In this document: positions 9,101-19,092 of the stretch, in pieces
How the letters are laid out: each line of letters opens with the position of its first letter
Position numbering within the stretch: the stretch's first letter is position 1
DNA from: Hydractinia symbiolongicarpus
Lineage: Eukaryota > Cnidaria > Hydrozoa > Anthoathecata > Hydractiniidae
Length of the DNA: 64,000 bases
NCBI RefSeq assembly: GCF_029227915.1
Contig: NC_079878.1
Span: forward strand, 25,135,501-25,199,500
Direction of reading: 5' to 3'
Position numbers and translations under genes: made by a program
Notes under the pieces: model-generated
Told to the model about the DNA's origin: nothing
Databases searched by the model: none
Seen by the model: the letters and a program-made list of their open reading frames with translations, nothing else

Positions 9101-10771
9101 GTATTTGTAAATTCGCCATCGGATGAATATTTCTACGAGTTTGTTCATGTTGTTTCTCCCTTTTGCCAAGATATCATTGAGACTAAAACCTGTATCAGTA
9201 GGCTGAGACGCATCGAATACCATGCGGCAAGGAGTGGTGACCGAGTTGACTTTCCAAACAGTTCGCCAAGGTATATAGTTTTGAATTTGAGCTTCTTCAA
9301 GTGATTTTTGAATTGATCTTGGAAGATTTGTGACATATTCGACGTGGCCTAGAGTGTGCAGCTTCATCTCTGATTTGATTACGTCATCTTTATCCTTCTG
9401 GGTGTTGGCTAATTTTTTCATTTGTTGATTGAATACCTTTAATGCTTTGAATTTGTTTGGACACAATTTGACGATTGGATTGTGTGTCATTGGCAGTCTT
9501 GCCACAGTTGAATTATTGATTTTATCTAATGTGACTGATTTTTCGATCATCTCCTGTTCCACTTCTTCTCTGATGCTGATAGTGTCATCTCGATCATGCA
9601 TTTTACATACTTTGCAGTCTCTGCATTGTACACATCTGTAAGTGATTTCGGTTCCAGCGTGTTCTACCTTCTCAAAACTTTTGAGTTGACGGTTGCATAT
9701 CATGACTTCTTTGTCATTTTTAACTTCTTTTTCATCGTAATCTAAATCAAACTGATAAGAATGGTTTTTATATCCAATAATAGAAATATCTGGATTGACT
9801 TGGTATCCGTTTTTGAATAATGGGTATTGCATGGCCACAAAATTGGATGTTTTGCTAAGATGATGGTACCTTTCTATTTCAGTGAAGACTTGATGAGGCC
9901 CACCAATGACTCCTGTACTTCCATCACTGTTCTTAAAGCAGGACTTATATATGGTAAGACCAGATGGCAATTGAAAGACTTTTTCGGGGAAGTAACGTAA
10001 GTATTTTATGCCTATCATAAAATCAACATGGCCGCCCACTGAAGATGGTAACTTAGGTAAATAATTTACATTACCTCGATTTTTTCGGTATCCATTACTG
10101 ATATCTGTCTCCACCTTTCCTTGCAATGGAAAATCAGGAAACTCTGGTGTTATCTGTTGAAGACAAACTCCTGTCATAATTGCATCATTCCCATTTATCA
10201 AGGGTAATTTAACAGAATAGATTCCAAATGGTAATTCTGTCATCACACCTCCAACACCACCTATCTTAATTGGTCCATTAACTTTTTTTGTAGCATTTTC
10301 TCTGAGTCTCTTCACAGCATCAAATCTAGAAACGAAATCTCCGCATCCACTGTCATAAAATATGGTAAAAGGTTCATCATTTACCTTTATTGTTTGAAGC
10401 ATATATATTGCACTTTCGTCAACTGCATCTGACTGAACTTTATTTCCGTGTGCTGTGGAGTGAAAGGTCAGTTGAATGTTTTTTGAAAAATCTGGAAGCT
10501 CAAATCGTTGTCGTAGGATGCATCTCTGCTTATAGTGTTGAAGCAAGTCCCTATTCTCAGGTGTGTCTTTGTGCTCCTCACATACCAACACGTGCATTTT
10601 AGATGGATATTTGTCATGTGATTCATGTTTACATGTGAAATCTCTCTGGCATTTCCCCTCTCGATGTTTTCCTTGCTTTTGTTTAGCTCCTGGAAATAGA
10701 CACTGAAAGCAAAGACCATTTCTTCTTAAAACAGTAAATCTATCTGCGGGTGACAAATTTCTTACAGGCAA
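6119..10771 (-). CDS. BEL/Pao Pol polyprotein (zinc finger, protease, RT, RNase H, integrase)
   Basis: This 1550-codon frame is unbroken. It opens with a Cys/His-rich segment (LCFQC near residue 20 through VLVCEEH near 67), then an aspartic protease motif DSGCGDFV at about 140. A second cysteine cluster CVQCRDCKVCKMHD sits near 380-393. The reverse transcriptase follows, with motif A in HTDIQKMY (Asp about 562) and the catalytic YVDD at 640-643. RNase H is around LAFGDASK, a zinc-binding HHCC-like segment comes next, and the integrase has its acidic residues in QVDLCGP, LLSDEG and GRVERK. A short C-terminal domain ends at a stop 13 bases before the polypurine tract. It acts in cytoplasmic particles on element RNA and then in nuclear integration. 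The Met start is simply the first in this frame; upstream gag coding is in other frames, so the natural start is uncertain. Confidence 0.9.
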   Translation of the reverse strand: MPVRNLSPADRFTVLRRNGLCFQCLFPGAKQKQGKHREGKCQRDFTCKHESHDKYPSKMHVLVCEEHKDTPENRDLLQHYKQRCILRQRFELPDFSKNIQLTFHSTAHGNKVQSDAVDESAIYMLQTIKVNDEPFTIFYDSGCGDFVSRFDAVKRLRENATKKVNGPIKIGGVGGVMTELPFGIYSVKLPLINGNDAIMTGVCLQQITPEFPDFPLQGKVETDISNGYRKNRGNVNYLPKLPSSVGGHVDFMIGIKYLRYFPEKVFQLPSGLTIYKSCFKNSDGSTGVIGGPHQVFTEIERYHHLSKTSNFVAMQYPLFKNGYQVNPDISIIGYKNHSYQFDLDYDEKEVKNDKEVMICNRQLKSFEKVEHAGTEITYRCVQCRDCKVCKMHDRDDTISIREEVEQEMIEKSVTLDKINNSTVARLPMTHNPIVKLCPNKFKALKVFNQQMKKLANTQKDKDDVIKSEMKLHTLGHVEYVTNLPRSIQKSLEEAQIQNYIPWRTVWKVNSVTTPCRMVFDASQPTDTGFSLNDILAKGRNNMNKLVEIFIRWRIYKYGFHTDIQKMYNSVKLHQDDWCFQRYLWKENLDDSKPLQQKIIKTLICGVRSSGNQAETGLKKTAMLSKEEFPEIKEIVFRDIYVDDCLSGEHTKEKSLERADQLELVLNRGGFKLKGVTFSGSDPHNSLSDDGITICVAGLLWHPKDDLISLDIKVINFARKHRERKTVQITSIPSTLTRRHCTSKVAEVFDLTGMLTPIIAGMKLDLHDLVVKRLNWDDAIPDNLRQLWISHFEMISEMKNLKFDRAIIPEDALSLDVETLAFGDASKCLICIAIYVRFKRKCGGYSCQLVLSKSRLVPEGLSLPRAELYASLVNTHSSEVVRKAFYQYYKSSVKFTDSQIVLFWICNNNRSLKQWVRNRVIDIQRFTTIEDWRYIQSENMIADLGTRRGVSLKDVDKDSRWCNGYDWMRYEISQFPCKSIKDITLTNSQQEEIRKESPFDFDGLSYVQRKIPDEVFKRRAFSNYIIDPNKYRFKTVIRILAIVFKFVFNVRKSIISHRQSSLQSIKKQPITTKSTLLLLDDDIRKAEKYFFRKAALEIQHFLPRKQYENFTKEKNGILYYTGRILSTEEITIVGKMTEAMKDLSASTFCVPVVDRYSPLAYCIINEVHWYNSTVRHSGVESVWRFVLKKAFIIEGRSIVKWIRESCQRCRYLQRKNIEVAMGPISRYNVTIAPCFYISQVDLCGPIRAYSHHHKRATIKIWLVVFCCNTTSCTAIKTMEDYSSTAFIQAFVRFSCENGYPKLLLSDEGSQIVKSFHSMELNYVDIKHNLHKDVSVEYELCPVGGHNINGRVERKIREVKKSLEISLTNRRLSIMQWETISAEIANNINNLPLALGNIVSSFESMDLFTPNRLRLGRNNERSPVGSMIVTNDPDRVFKANQEVFNAWFESWLLSHVPKLMAQPKWYKSDKSIQKGDIVLFLKQDTPLCSNYQYGIVEAVVMDKDEKIRKVEIRYRNHNEKVNRITRRAVRSLVVIHHVDELDIMDELSMFQQ

Positions 10772-10980
10772 AGTACTGTATCAACATGGATCCAGAAGGT
10801 CCATTAGTAGCTACATATTTCTTTCTCCACATATAAAACAAGACAAATTTGATATTACCTTGTCATCGAAGTCATTGTTATTGAAGTAGTTTGATTCTTT
10901 GACTTGTGGAGGTTTTCTTTCTTTTCCTAGTAACAGTATCTTTTGTTGGTAGATTCTCATATCTTTTTCCAAAGAATCAA

Positions 10981-12237
10981 TCAATTTATTCCATAAATTT
11001 TTAGCAGCTTATAAATTCTTTCTAGTGCATCTCCATAGAAAAGATTATTTTCCAAACCATGCTTTTTGCATAATGAGAGCAGATCCTTCATGACTGTAAT
11101 AATTTTCGCTATTCCGTTTGTAACCTTTTCCGGGTCTCTAAGCTTCCACAATAAATCCATGTTGCTCACTTCATGTAATTTTTTCGCTAGCATGGTTTTG
11201 CAATCACCATATGCTGCTATGAGTCTTTTCCATATCTCTTCAATGTCGTCAACATTCCTAACTAACATTAAAGCAGGATTCTCAAGGTAATTATTTCTTA
11301 ACAGATCAGGTAGTAAGCGTTTTGGTGTAGATTTAAGGTAGAGTTTCTCAAACATAGTTTGAAATGTGTAGATATCAAGAGGTGAGCTATAGTCCTTGAA
11401 TTTAATAAGCTTGATATTTAAAGAAGAAGTGTTAAATGACTCAACTTTCTCAATTTCTCGTGAATTAACCTCGTGTTCCACTTTCTGAATATACTCTCTC
11501 TTTAGAAATTTAAGGTTATCATACCTGTCCATGAGTTTTCTAACATCTCTTATCATAGGTGAGTTTTCAGGAGTATTAGTACAAATTTTTTCGATCTTCT
11601 CTCCTATTTTTTGAATTATTTTCTCTTGACAAATTAATTCATCGTACCTCCTTTTGATTGCTTTGTCACTTTCTTCTTCAGGTATGCGGAATTTCTCCTT
11701 TAGATCATTAATAAGTCAATCGGATTCATTGATAAGAAACAATGTTGAACTTTCATTGCAGAATCGGATGGCTTTCTCTTCTTCCACCTGTAATTCTTTC
11801 TTCTTTTGCTTGATCGCTTTAATATATTCACTGATTGATTTGTATTGAAGAGTGAACAATTTTCCATACTTTCCTTCATAATCTTCTCCAAAGTGTTTTT
11901 GTAGTTCTCCATGCTTGTGTCTGTAATTAGCACGTAGTGATAGTGCTTGCGAAAGAGCTTTTTCATATATTTTATTCGATGGATATAAATCACTCACACC
12001 ATCTTCCTCGAAGAGATCTTGAATTTCCATTACTAGCATAGATTCTTCAACAGCTAAGTGGTCCTTTAACAGGGACCTATTTTCCTCTTCAGACATATCT
12101 TCATCCAATTTCCAGTTGTCCACCAAGAGGCTTAGATTTTCGATATCATTCTGCGAGTCTGTTGTAGTAGTAATTTTGGTAACTTTTTCGCCAGTGTCAG
12201 ATAATGTTTTGTAGTCCAATCTTTTGCTCCTCCTCAT
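10981..12237 (-). pseudogene. BEL-A gag, interrupted
   Basis: The first frame starts MRRSKRLDYK just inside the 5' LTR (12237), reads through acidic then basic helical sequence, and stops at an in-frame TGA (11716-11718). The same frame reopens at once (LINDLKEKF..) and continues as a capsid-like segment (IWKRLIAAYGDCKTMLAKKL) to 10981. Near 11005 coding likelihood moves to another frame, and it moves again between about 10840 and 10775, where a CxxC segment (SCFICGE) should lead into pol. So one nonsense codon and at least two frame changes separate it from the intact pol. Stop-codon readthrough or programmed shifting is possible for the TGA but unlikely to explain all breaks. Confidence 0.7.
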
Positions 12238-12260
12238 CGATTACATTGGTTCTGTTTGAA

Positions 12261-12858
12261 TGTGGGTCTATCCAGTTTTAAGGTCGGGTTGCTCGGAATA
12301 CAATTTTAAAACTGAGATGATATGGTAAGTTAAGTTATTCAAACTAAAAAAAATATATATACAAATTTAGTTTTAATAAACGTTTGACAAAATAAATTGA
12401 AATATATTTTTAAATAATCGTACCAGATTGCCCAAGTGTAAAACCAGATAGACTTGAAATTGAATTACGCTAAAATGTTTCTTGAAAGTTTGACGTATGT
12501 AACAAATTGTTTGATGCTTTTTGTATAAAGTTATTTTGTGACTGCTCAGTTTTTGTGATTTGACGGAATGAATGAAAAATGTAACAAAACGTATTATAAA
12601 GTAATTGACATGAAATCCCTAATGACACGATCAAGTAACAATTAACAATTAAACAATACGTATAGCTAAGATGAAACATAATGATACAATACAAGTGGGA
12701 CGTACAAGACAATGAGACACGGGACTGGACAAGTGAGTAAAGAAATGAATAAACAAGGCATAACGATAAATGGTAACACTACACATGACAAGTTACATTT
12801 TACGGACTAACATAAACAGTGAATTTTGATTCAAGAATATATATATATAAACACAACA
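12261..12858 (-). repeat. 5' LTR of BEL-A
   Basis: 598 bp, TG..CA ends, followed on the plus strand by the target duplication TAGAC (12859-12863), which is also at 5489-5493. I could not find a convincing tRNA primer-binding site in the 24 bases between it and the gag start. Confidence 0.9.
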
Positions 12859-12863
12859 TAGAC

Positions 12864-13615
12864 TAAGTAGAACATAAATAATTGTTTGGTTTATGCTTAT
12901 TGAGGTCAAACCAGCTTGATGTATATGATTTTTGCGAAGTTATTGGACATCCAAGATATGATAACAAAGAAAATTTAAATGGTTTATAATAACACTTTAG
13001 GCAACAGTCACAAACTAACTTGTTTACAATTCATTATGTCTACTTTAGGGATGCACATTAATCAAGTGGTAATTAGTCTATGTTTCCATGGACTGAAATC
13101 AATACAGTGTAACACAAAGGTTATTTATTGAGAGTTCACAGGAAAACATTTCTTAGACTGCAAAAATCACAACACCATAAAGTTTTACCTAATCCTTTAA
13201 AAAAAAGTATACAGTTGCAGGTTTATTATTAATGTAATAATAAGTTTTAATAAATTTGTTCTGTTTATACAATAGGTCTTGCCTTTAAATTTGAAGAAAT
13301 ACAAATAACTTTCTTTTTTCTCCTATTTATACTGCTTTTCACGGTTGCATCCTTCTTTTCAGTAATTAGATCTTCTAAAGACATTTTTACACCTAAACTT
13401 CCTCTAAGTGAACCTAAATTTAAAGTATCGTAATTCCTCTTTTTAGCCCCCTCCCTTTATTTAAATAATTTGTTAGGGTTAAGGACAAGAGACAAAGGGT
13501 TTGGACCATATGCATCACAATATTTGTAATGGAATTAACAAAATATAAAGAAAACATGCAACCAAAAAGCAGCGAAAACAGCCTTTAAAAAAATAATACT
13601 ATAAAGATAATTGTC
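12864..13615. other. AT-rich non-coding DNA
   Basis: No supported gene. The reading frames seen are short and without domain signal. Confidence 0.45.
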
Positions 13616-13619
13616 AGTA

Positions 13620-13995
13620 TCAATCTAAAATTGGTTCATCATAAATATACCAATTTTTTGAGTCTATATGTGTGGTTAAATTACTTCGAAATTGTGTGAA
13701 GCTAACGTACTGACGAGGAAGTATCAAAACTTTAAAGCAGGTGGTTGCTCTAGGATGAAGATATGCTAGAGGTTGATCTACAAGTTCGTTCGTAATAGTA
13801 TCTCTCACTGAGGATGTCACCTATTGCTTGTTTATCAACATTTTCTCCCTCCTTGAATTTTTTAATCATGGTAGCCTCCAAGTGTGGTAAAAAATTAAGA
13901 AACGAATGAAGAAGTTCATCATTGTTTCCTTTTTTATACAAGATATGTTTCAATGCAGTTTGACAAAGCTGATCAGGGAAATTATTTTGTGTCAA
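13620..13995 (-). pseudogene. Possible HECT C-lobe tail, frameshifted
   Basis: Two overlapping minus-strand frames join by a single frame change near 13810. Together they give about 120 residues ending HPRATTCFKVLILPRQYVSF and then about 25 more residues to the stop (13620). A TCF followed by L-x-L-P about 35-40 residues from the C-terminus is the pattern around the catalytic cysteine of HECT ubiquitin ligases. The upstream half (LCQTALKHILYKKG.., LPHLEATMIKKF) is not diagnostic. It could be a remnant of the same kind of element-borne HECT gene as at 27464-28810, or something unrelated. Confidence 0.35.
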
Positions 13996-14290
13996 AAATC
14001 CATAGGTGATTGTTTACCCAATAATTTCTAACTCTGTACTTTCCACAGTAGGCATTCAGGCTCAACCTGGAATTTCTCATTCATATTGGTAAAAAGTGTA
14101 GAATAAGCTACCGTAGTGACTCCGTCGCCAACTCTACTTTCGTCCTTAAATGTTTATAAAATTATGTCTATCAACCTCATGGTCTACGTTATATTTGAGA
14201 CTCCCAGTTCCCCATACGTGACCTGTATATATACATGCATATAGCAAAGTAGACATGTCTCACATCTCCCTAATATATTAACGCAAATAA

Positions 14291-14685
14291 CAGGGTTCCC
14301 AAGCCTCCTCATAACTCCTCAAAGCTTTTTAAATTTAAAAGGTCTCCCTAATTCTCCTCAAATGTTCTCAATTTTTTTGAAAATTTAGGTTGTTTTTTTT
14401 AAATCTCCTCAAAAAAGATTTGATTATTTTTTATATTATGTATTTTGAATCACCACAACTTGTGGTTGGTGTGGCCTGTAAACATTACTTTTTATGTTGG
14501 GTTTGTATTGGAAGCAAAGTTTCTGTTGAGATGCCATTCTGTGTGTTCCTTCATTTTTAATAGAGCAAGTTTTTTCTCCTCAAATCTCAATTTTGTTAAT
14601 ATAATCTCCTCAATAATCACAAAAATCTCCTCAAAAGCCCTTAGATCTTCTCAAATTCTGTTTTGAAAAAAGAGTGCGAACCCTG
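14291..14685. mobile_element. MITE-like unit with CTCCTCAAA subterminal repeats
   Basis: The segment begins CAGGGTTCCCAAG and ends CTTGCGAACCCTG-like (GTGCGAACCCTG), giving short imperfect inverted ends. Inside, CTCCTCAAA or TCTCCTCAA recurs at least eight times in the same orientation, near both ends. CAGGG..CCCTG ends with repeats inside recall non-autonomous hAT-type elements, but the flanks (AAATAA and AATAAC) do not form a clean 8-bp target duplication. No coding capacity. Confidence 0.4.
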
Positions 14686-14689
14686 AATA

Positions 14690-14970
14690 ACAAAATAAAT
14701 GCTTAACCAATCTCAGGAATGCAATAGAAAGTTTCAAACACAAAATGTCAATAACTATAAATGTCAATTAAAGTTTCTTATAAATCTAAGAGTTTGGGCT
14801 TTCTGATAGTCGACCAGATGTTGTTATATAAACAATACTCTTCTCGTTTTCTTGTATGTTTTTGCTTATCTCTTCCTCACTAATTGTTAACTCGCTGCTT
14901 TCGTCTGTGTCGTATGGAATTGTATTTGAACTGTCGCCGTCATTTTTGTGTTTAGGCAATAACCTAGGGA
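14690..14970. other. Non-coding
   Basis: No supported gene between the MITE-like unit and the gypsy fragment. Confidence 0.4.
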
Positions 14971-14973
14971 CCT

Positions 14974-15971
14974 CTAACTTGGCGCGCAGGAGGCAGAGAT
15001 TGTATACAACTTTCTTACAACTAAAGGCTTGTGATCAGTTTCTAATAAAAATCCTGGCAGTCCATGTAGGTATCTCGAGGTCCGTTTAATTCTCCATGTC
15101 ACCGCAAGCATTTCCGATGCAACAGGAAAATACATTTTCACTGTATTGGTGCGAGACGCACAATCCACTGGCGTTCAAATGTTATTATGCAGTTGGAATA
15201 ATATAACCCCAAGGCTGTTTAAACTACCATCTGTTCTTATTTTTGTTGGTTTCTTGACATCATAAAGTGCTAAAATTGGAGGTCTAGCCAGGGCTGTCTT
15301 CACCGCCTCAAACGCTGCGTTGTGATTTTTCGTCCACTGCCAGTCATTTTTGGTACTGAGCAACTCACGCAGTGGTTCTGCAACCTTGGATGAATCTCGA
15401 CTAAACTTTGATAGCTGCTGTTCCATTCCAAGAAAGCTTCTTAACTCTGTATGTTTGCAGGTATTTTGAACATTTGAATTGCTTCCACTTTTGAATTGCT
15501 TCCACTTCTGTTGTGATGCGGTGTTCCAAAAATTCTACTTTTGTTTGGTAGAAAAAACATTTTTCTTTGTTGAAGGTGACTTTATTTTCTGCTAGTTTTG
15601 TTAATGTTCTGACAAATGTTTATTGTATTCAGTGTCATCTTTCCCAAAAGCCAGGAAATCGTCCATGCTTTTTACTACCCCAGGCAATCGTTGTATAATG
15701 TTGTCGAGTTTTGTTGTCGTGAAAATTTTTGGCAAAGAATTTAGTCCGAAGGGACCTCGGGTTGGACAATGTCTGCCGAAAGGTGTGGTGAATGTACAAA
15801 ACTGTTGAGATTCTTCGTCCAATGGCATCTGCCAATATCCTGAATTGGCATCAAGTTTCGCTATGATTTTACAGTTGTTACCAAGTTGTGCTAGCGTTTC
15901 CTCAACACTTGGTAGTTCATAATACCCCCTTTTGTTCCTTCGTTTAACTGTGTAAGATCTACGCAAACACG
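14974..15971 (-). pseudogene. Ty3/gypsy pol fragment (RT and RNase H)
   Basis: Three minus-strand frames give consecutive parts of a Ty3/gypsy polyprotein. Reverse transcriptase is at 15601-15966 (AKLDANSGYWQMPLDEES, TPFGRHCPTRGPFGLNS, GVVKSMDDFLAFGKD, the MDD being the catalytic pair in place of the usual YxDD). The connection to RNase H is at 15175-15426 (DWQWTKNHNAAFEAVK, ILALYDVKKPT). RNase H continues at 14974-15168 (YFPVASEMLAVTWRIKR, LETDHKPLV). Frame changes lie near 15170, 15500 and 15930. No LTR, protease or integrase is seen. The 5' end stops abruptly at about 15971 against the inverted repeat of a second DIRS element, so that element inserted into, or was joined to, this relic. 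Confidence 0.8.
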
Positions 15972-17513
15972 TAATTTTATTTCATAAAATCTCCGGCCGT
16001 CTAATACTGCGTTTCCCAACCTTGCCTCGCTTAACAGAGTAGAGCCCATTCCTCTCCTCTTCTCACTTCGTTTGCTACACGAACGCTCAGAGCTCTTCGT
16101 GAATTAAGATAAAAACATTTTAGTCCACGAATATCCTATCAAAAAAGGGACTCTCCACACTATCAAAACAAATCGCATGGTGGAGGGAGATTTTATTGTG
16201 CGGTAAAGCTAGACAACAGAAGCAGCTACAACAACAACAAAAATGGTCGGTTACAACAGCAAGTCCGCGGGAACAACACAACAAGGGGTAAATACCTCTT
16301 TTGTTCTACCGAAAGAGGCTCACCTGGCCAAGTTATTTCCAACTCTGATGCCATTAACCTCACTGCAAAATGTACATCCAATTGTTAAAAGCCTGTTGCC
16401 AGAGAGCATTCAAGATTTGCCTCTGGCAGGAAAACTAAAATGTTTTGCAAAGGCTTGGGAAAAGCTGACCAACGACAAGGAGATATTGCCAATTGTAAAC
16501 GATTACGAAATTCAATTTCACCATACACCAACAAAGGGTTCCACACTCAAAACACATGTCCAAAAATCAACAACGGTTAGTGGACCAGGAAGTTTTGGAA
16601 CAGCTGGGCAAGGGAGCCATCAAAAAAAGTGGATCACGTGGGGGGGGGATTTCTGAGCAATCTGTTCCTTGACTCAAAAAATGATGGATGAAGCCGTCCT
16701 GTGATAAACCTCAGGCTGTATGGGATGAAGCGGTTCAGGTGAACGGCCTTCCCCCAAAAAAATGCGAGGTTTCAACGAATGCCTTTGTCTTTGTTTTGCT
16801 TTGGCACCGGCATCAAGGGTTTTTACGAAATTACTAAAAATCCCAATAGCATTGTTGAGACGAATCAACATTCGTGTAATAATTTATTTGGACGATATGC
16901 TTTTAATGGGGAAAACCTGGCAGGAAATTATTATAGCCAAGGCACATTGATTTTCTTGCTCCAAAATCTGGGTTTTGGTATAAATCTCAAAAAGTCTGTT
17001 CTACATCCAACGAGACAAATAGTTTCTTGGTTTGTGGATAGATACTGTAAAAATGACATTGTTACTAACCCAGGAGAAAATGAAAAAAAATTATTCAACA
17101 ATGTAAGGAATTATATTACAAAACTGAAAACATCAATTCAGACACTAACCAAATTTACTTTACCATTTACAATTTCGATAAACAAATTTTGGCATTAAAG
17201 CAGCAAGGGTTTTACAAAGGTCAAGTAAAATTGACAGTCTTTGCGAAAAAAGACCTGCTATATAGAAAATTTGCAACCGTGCAATGGCCACAAAGTTTTG
17301 CGGCAGGATCCGAGTTTGATAATTCAGACAGATGCATCCCACAAGGGTGAGGTGCAAACTGTCATGATGTAGTAACAGGGAGGGAAATGGTGTCACGAGG
17401 AAAGTCTGTTGCATATCAATGCTCTCGAACTCGTGGCAATAAAGTTTGCAATATTGGCATTCACCAAAAATGTCTCAAAAACGACAATACATTTGCAAAT
17501 AGACAACAAAACT
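15972..17513 (+). mobile_element. Second DIRS-like element, 3'-truncated (DIRS-B)
   Basis: It starts with AATTTTATTTCATAAAATCT and continues CGTCTAATACTGCGT, clearly related to the left inverted repeat of DIRS-A but diverged, so it belongs to a sister family. Plus-strand reverse transcriptase and RNase H remnants follow (16243-17510). It ends where a tRNA-like sequence begins; recombinase and the right repeat are missing. Confidence 0.65.
16243..17510 (+). pseudogene. DIRS-B reverse transcriptase/RNase H, frameshifted
   Basis: The first frame (16243-16656) resembles the N-terminal lead of DIRS polymerases (LAGKLKCFAKAWEKLTND). After a frame break and a G-run at 16641-16649, the catalytic part is in 16762-16950 (RVFTKLLKIPIALLRRIN, then IIYLDDMLLMG with the YLDD active site). 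The sequence then shifts to another frame for LLQNLGFGINLKKSVLHP. RNase H is suggested near 17410-17510 (HINALELVAIKFAIL, TIHLQIDNKTA). At least four frame changes make it non-functional. Confidence 0.75.
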
Positions 17514-17580
17514 GCCTGTCCAGGATTTGAACCTGGATCTCTCATTTGCATGAGTGTCATAGCCATTAGACCAGCAGGGC
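17514..17580 (-). tRNA. tRNA-like pseudogene or tRNA-derived SINE head
   Basis: The minus strand has an A-box-like TGGTCTAATGG and a B-box GGTTCAAATCC. A perfect T arm (CCAGG-TTCAAAT-CCTGG) is present, and an anticodon hairpin CTCA..TGAG surrounds TGCAAA. The acceptor stem pairs at only about four of seven positions and the total is 67 nt, short for a tRNA, with an anticodon loop one base too small. It sits exactly where the DIRS-B RNase H frame ends, so it probably arrived as an insertion. I do not think it makes a working tRNA. Confidence 0.5.
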
Positions 17581-17639
17581 ATAAACATAAATATATATAC
17601 AAAACTTTACAGGTGAATATTATATACACTTAGGAATTT

Positions 17640-19090
17640 ACGCTGGTTAAGCCACAAGTAACTGTGTTACCTGGCTTTAAACGCTTAATGGAACAAATAA
17701 TACAAATTTTAAACTGTACCACACATTCAGGTGGCTCGCTTTAGTACAGGTGTGCAGTATATCATAGGCTGAGTGATTAGTACAAATATACTGTGGCGCA
17801 CATCCTTAAAACTTTGGTTCAAATAAACAGACAGTAAACACCCTGTTGTTATCCTACACAGCTAAAACAATCATTCAGCAATTTTATTTTGTGGAAAAGT
17901 TTTTGCAACATTTAAAAATAAAAACACTGTTCAAAACCTGTTTTTACGCTCCTAAATAATCCTGCAATATCTTATGGGAAAATTTTCTGTGCTAGATCAA
18001 AAATTAATCATAAAATTGGCCCGAAATCGCCCGGAACATTCCTGAAATGCAATTCCTTGTAACAAACCATGCGGACGATATTTGGGAAGAAGGCGCTTGA
18101 AGAGAAAGGAGTTAATATAGTTTATATATAAGTTATTTATAAAGTAAACTTTATCATAAACCATCAAAAACAGTTCTTTTAAGAACTTCACTACCACATA
18201 GTAAGTTTATTTTAATTTTTATAGTTTTTTTGAATCACATTAGTGTCTGTTTTTTTTTCTTTTTCGGGCATTGTTCGGGCCTATGCGGGTTTTTTCGGGC
18301 GAATCCTTATATTTTTTCAAAACGCCGAACTCGCCCGAAAACGCCCGCACGTTTTACGGCGTATGCGGCTTATCGGCACCCTCGTGCTACAATCGTCCAT
18401 GAAAATATGGCTCTCTATTCCCCCTTAATGTTAAGAACTGCCCTTTTATGGCTAAGCAACGTAAACAATTACACGTGACATACATGTATATAAACATTGA
18501 CATTTTGCCGACTTTGCTAAACTTTATTGTTCCTAGTTTTTGGTATAAAATTGCCAGAGACACACATTTTGTGACGATTGTAGCTAGAACAAGCTGTATG
18601 ATGTGAAATTCCTACAGAGTAGAATTATCTCACCTACTGTGTAGTATATATGTATAATAGCTAGCTAGCTAGAGGATAGGTAGAAAATCTGTCTGAAAGA
18701 ATTTTTCTATTATGCTAGCTATGTTGCTGATTTTACACCACCAAAAATAGCTACATGGGTTGTTTTATCCCAGCTAAGTAGTTAATTTTATGCTAGCCTT
18801 GTAGCTAGTTTGATGCTAGCTATATTGCATTGTTTGTTTTTATGCTAGCTAACTCTAACAGTGTAGCTAGCTAGCTAAATGCTATCTAATTTCTATTATT
18901 ATTCTATCTAAATCGGCAGTTTTAAGCTTTCTAGCTTTAGGTGTGAGTGAATATAAGAATGGGTTCATAACATGCAAAAAATAGTGATATACTAACGAGC
19001 TAAACATACCTTTTCTTCGTTTTCTTGAGCAACCCCTTCCTCTGTGAGCTGCGATATAGCTTAGATAAACGAATGTTTGAGTTTAAGGCG
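17640..19090. other. Non-coding, with GC-rich CGGGC segment and TAGC runs
   Basis: No supported gene. At 17641-17670 a segment (GGTTAAGCCACAAGTAACTG) is the reverse complement of part of the repeat at 21185-21220. From 18258 to about 18375 the DNA is unusually GC-rich, with TTTTCGGGC / GCCCGAAAAC forming imperfect inverted repeats, perhaps a small MITE. From 18650 on, TAGC/GCTAGCTA palindromic runs are frequent. Confidence 0.45.
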
Positions 19091-19092
19091 CT

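Larger units (their letters stand above)
5494..12858 (-). mobile_element. BEL/Pao LTR retrotransposon BEL-A, 7.4 kb, with target duplication
   Basis: Two nearly identical LTRs (5494-6093 and 12261-12858) both start TGTGGGTCTATCC and end AAACACAACA, and the 5 bases outside each are TAGAC, a 5-bp target duplication as is usual for BEL/Pao. The inside is transcribed from the minus strand: gag (12237-10981), then a long pol frame with zinc finger, protease, reverse transcriptase, RNase H and integrase (10771-6119), then a purine-rich tract next to the 3' LTR. The LTRs differ at only a handful of positions that I can see, so the insertion is fairly recent, yet gag is broken at several places. No envelope-like frame is visible. 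Confidence 0.9.

Noticed and set aside
14291-14685. Firm assignment of the MITE-like unit to hAT
   Set aside because: CAGGG ends fit, but the 8-bp target duplication required is not clean.
17514-17580. Functional tRNA gene
   Set aside because: Acceptor stem mismatched, total length 67 nt and anticodon loop too small, in spite of good A and B boxes.
18230-18478. 82-codon plus-strand frame through the CGGGC-rich segment
   Set aside because: Overlapping frames are open through imperfect inverted repeats, with no motif; base composition explains them.
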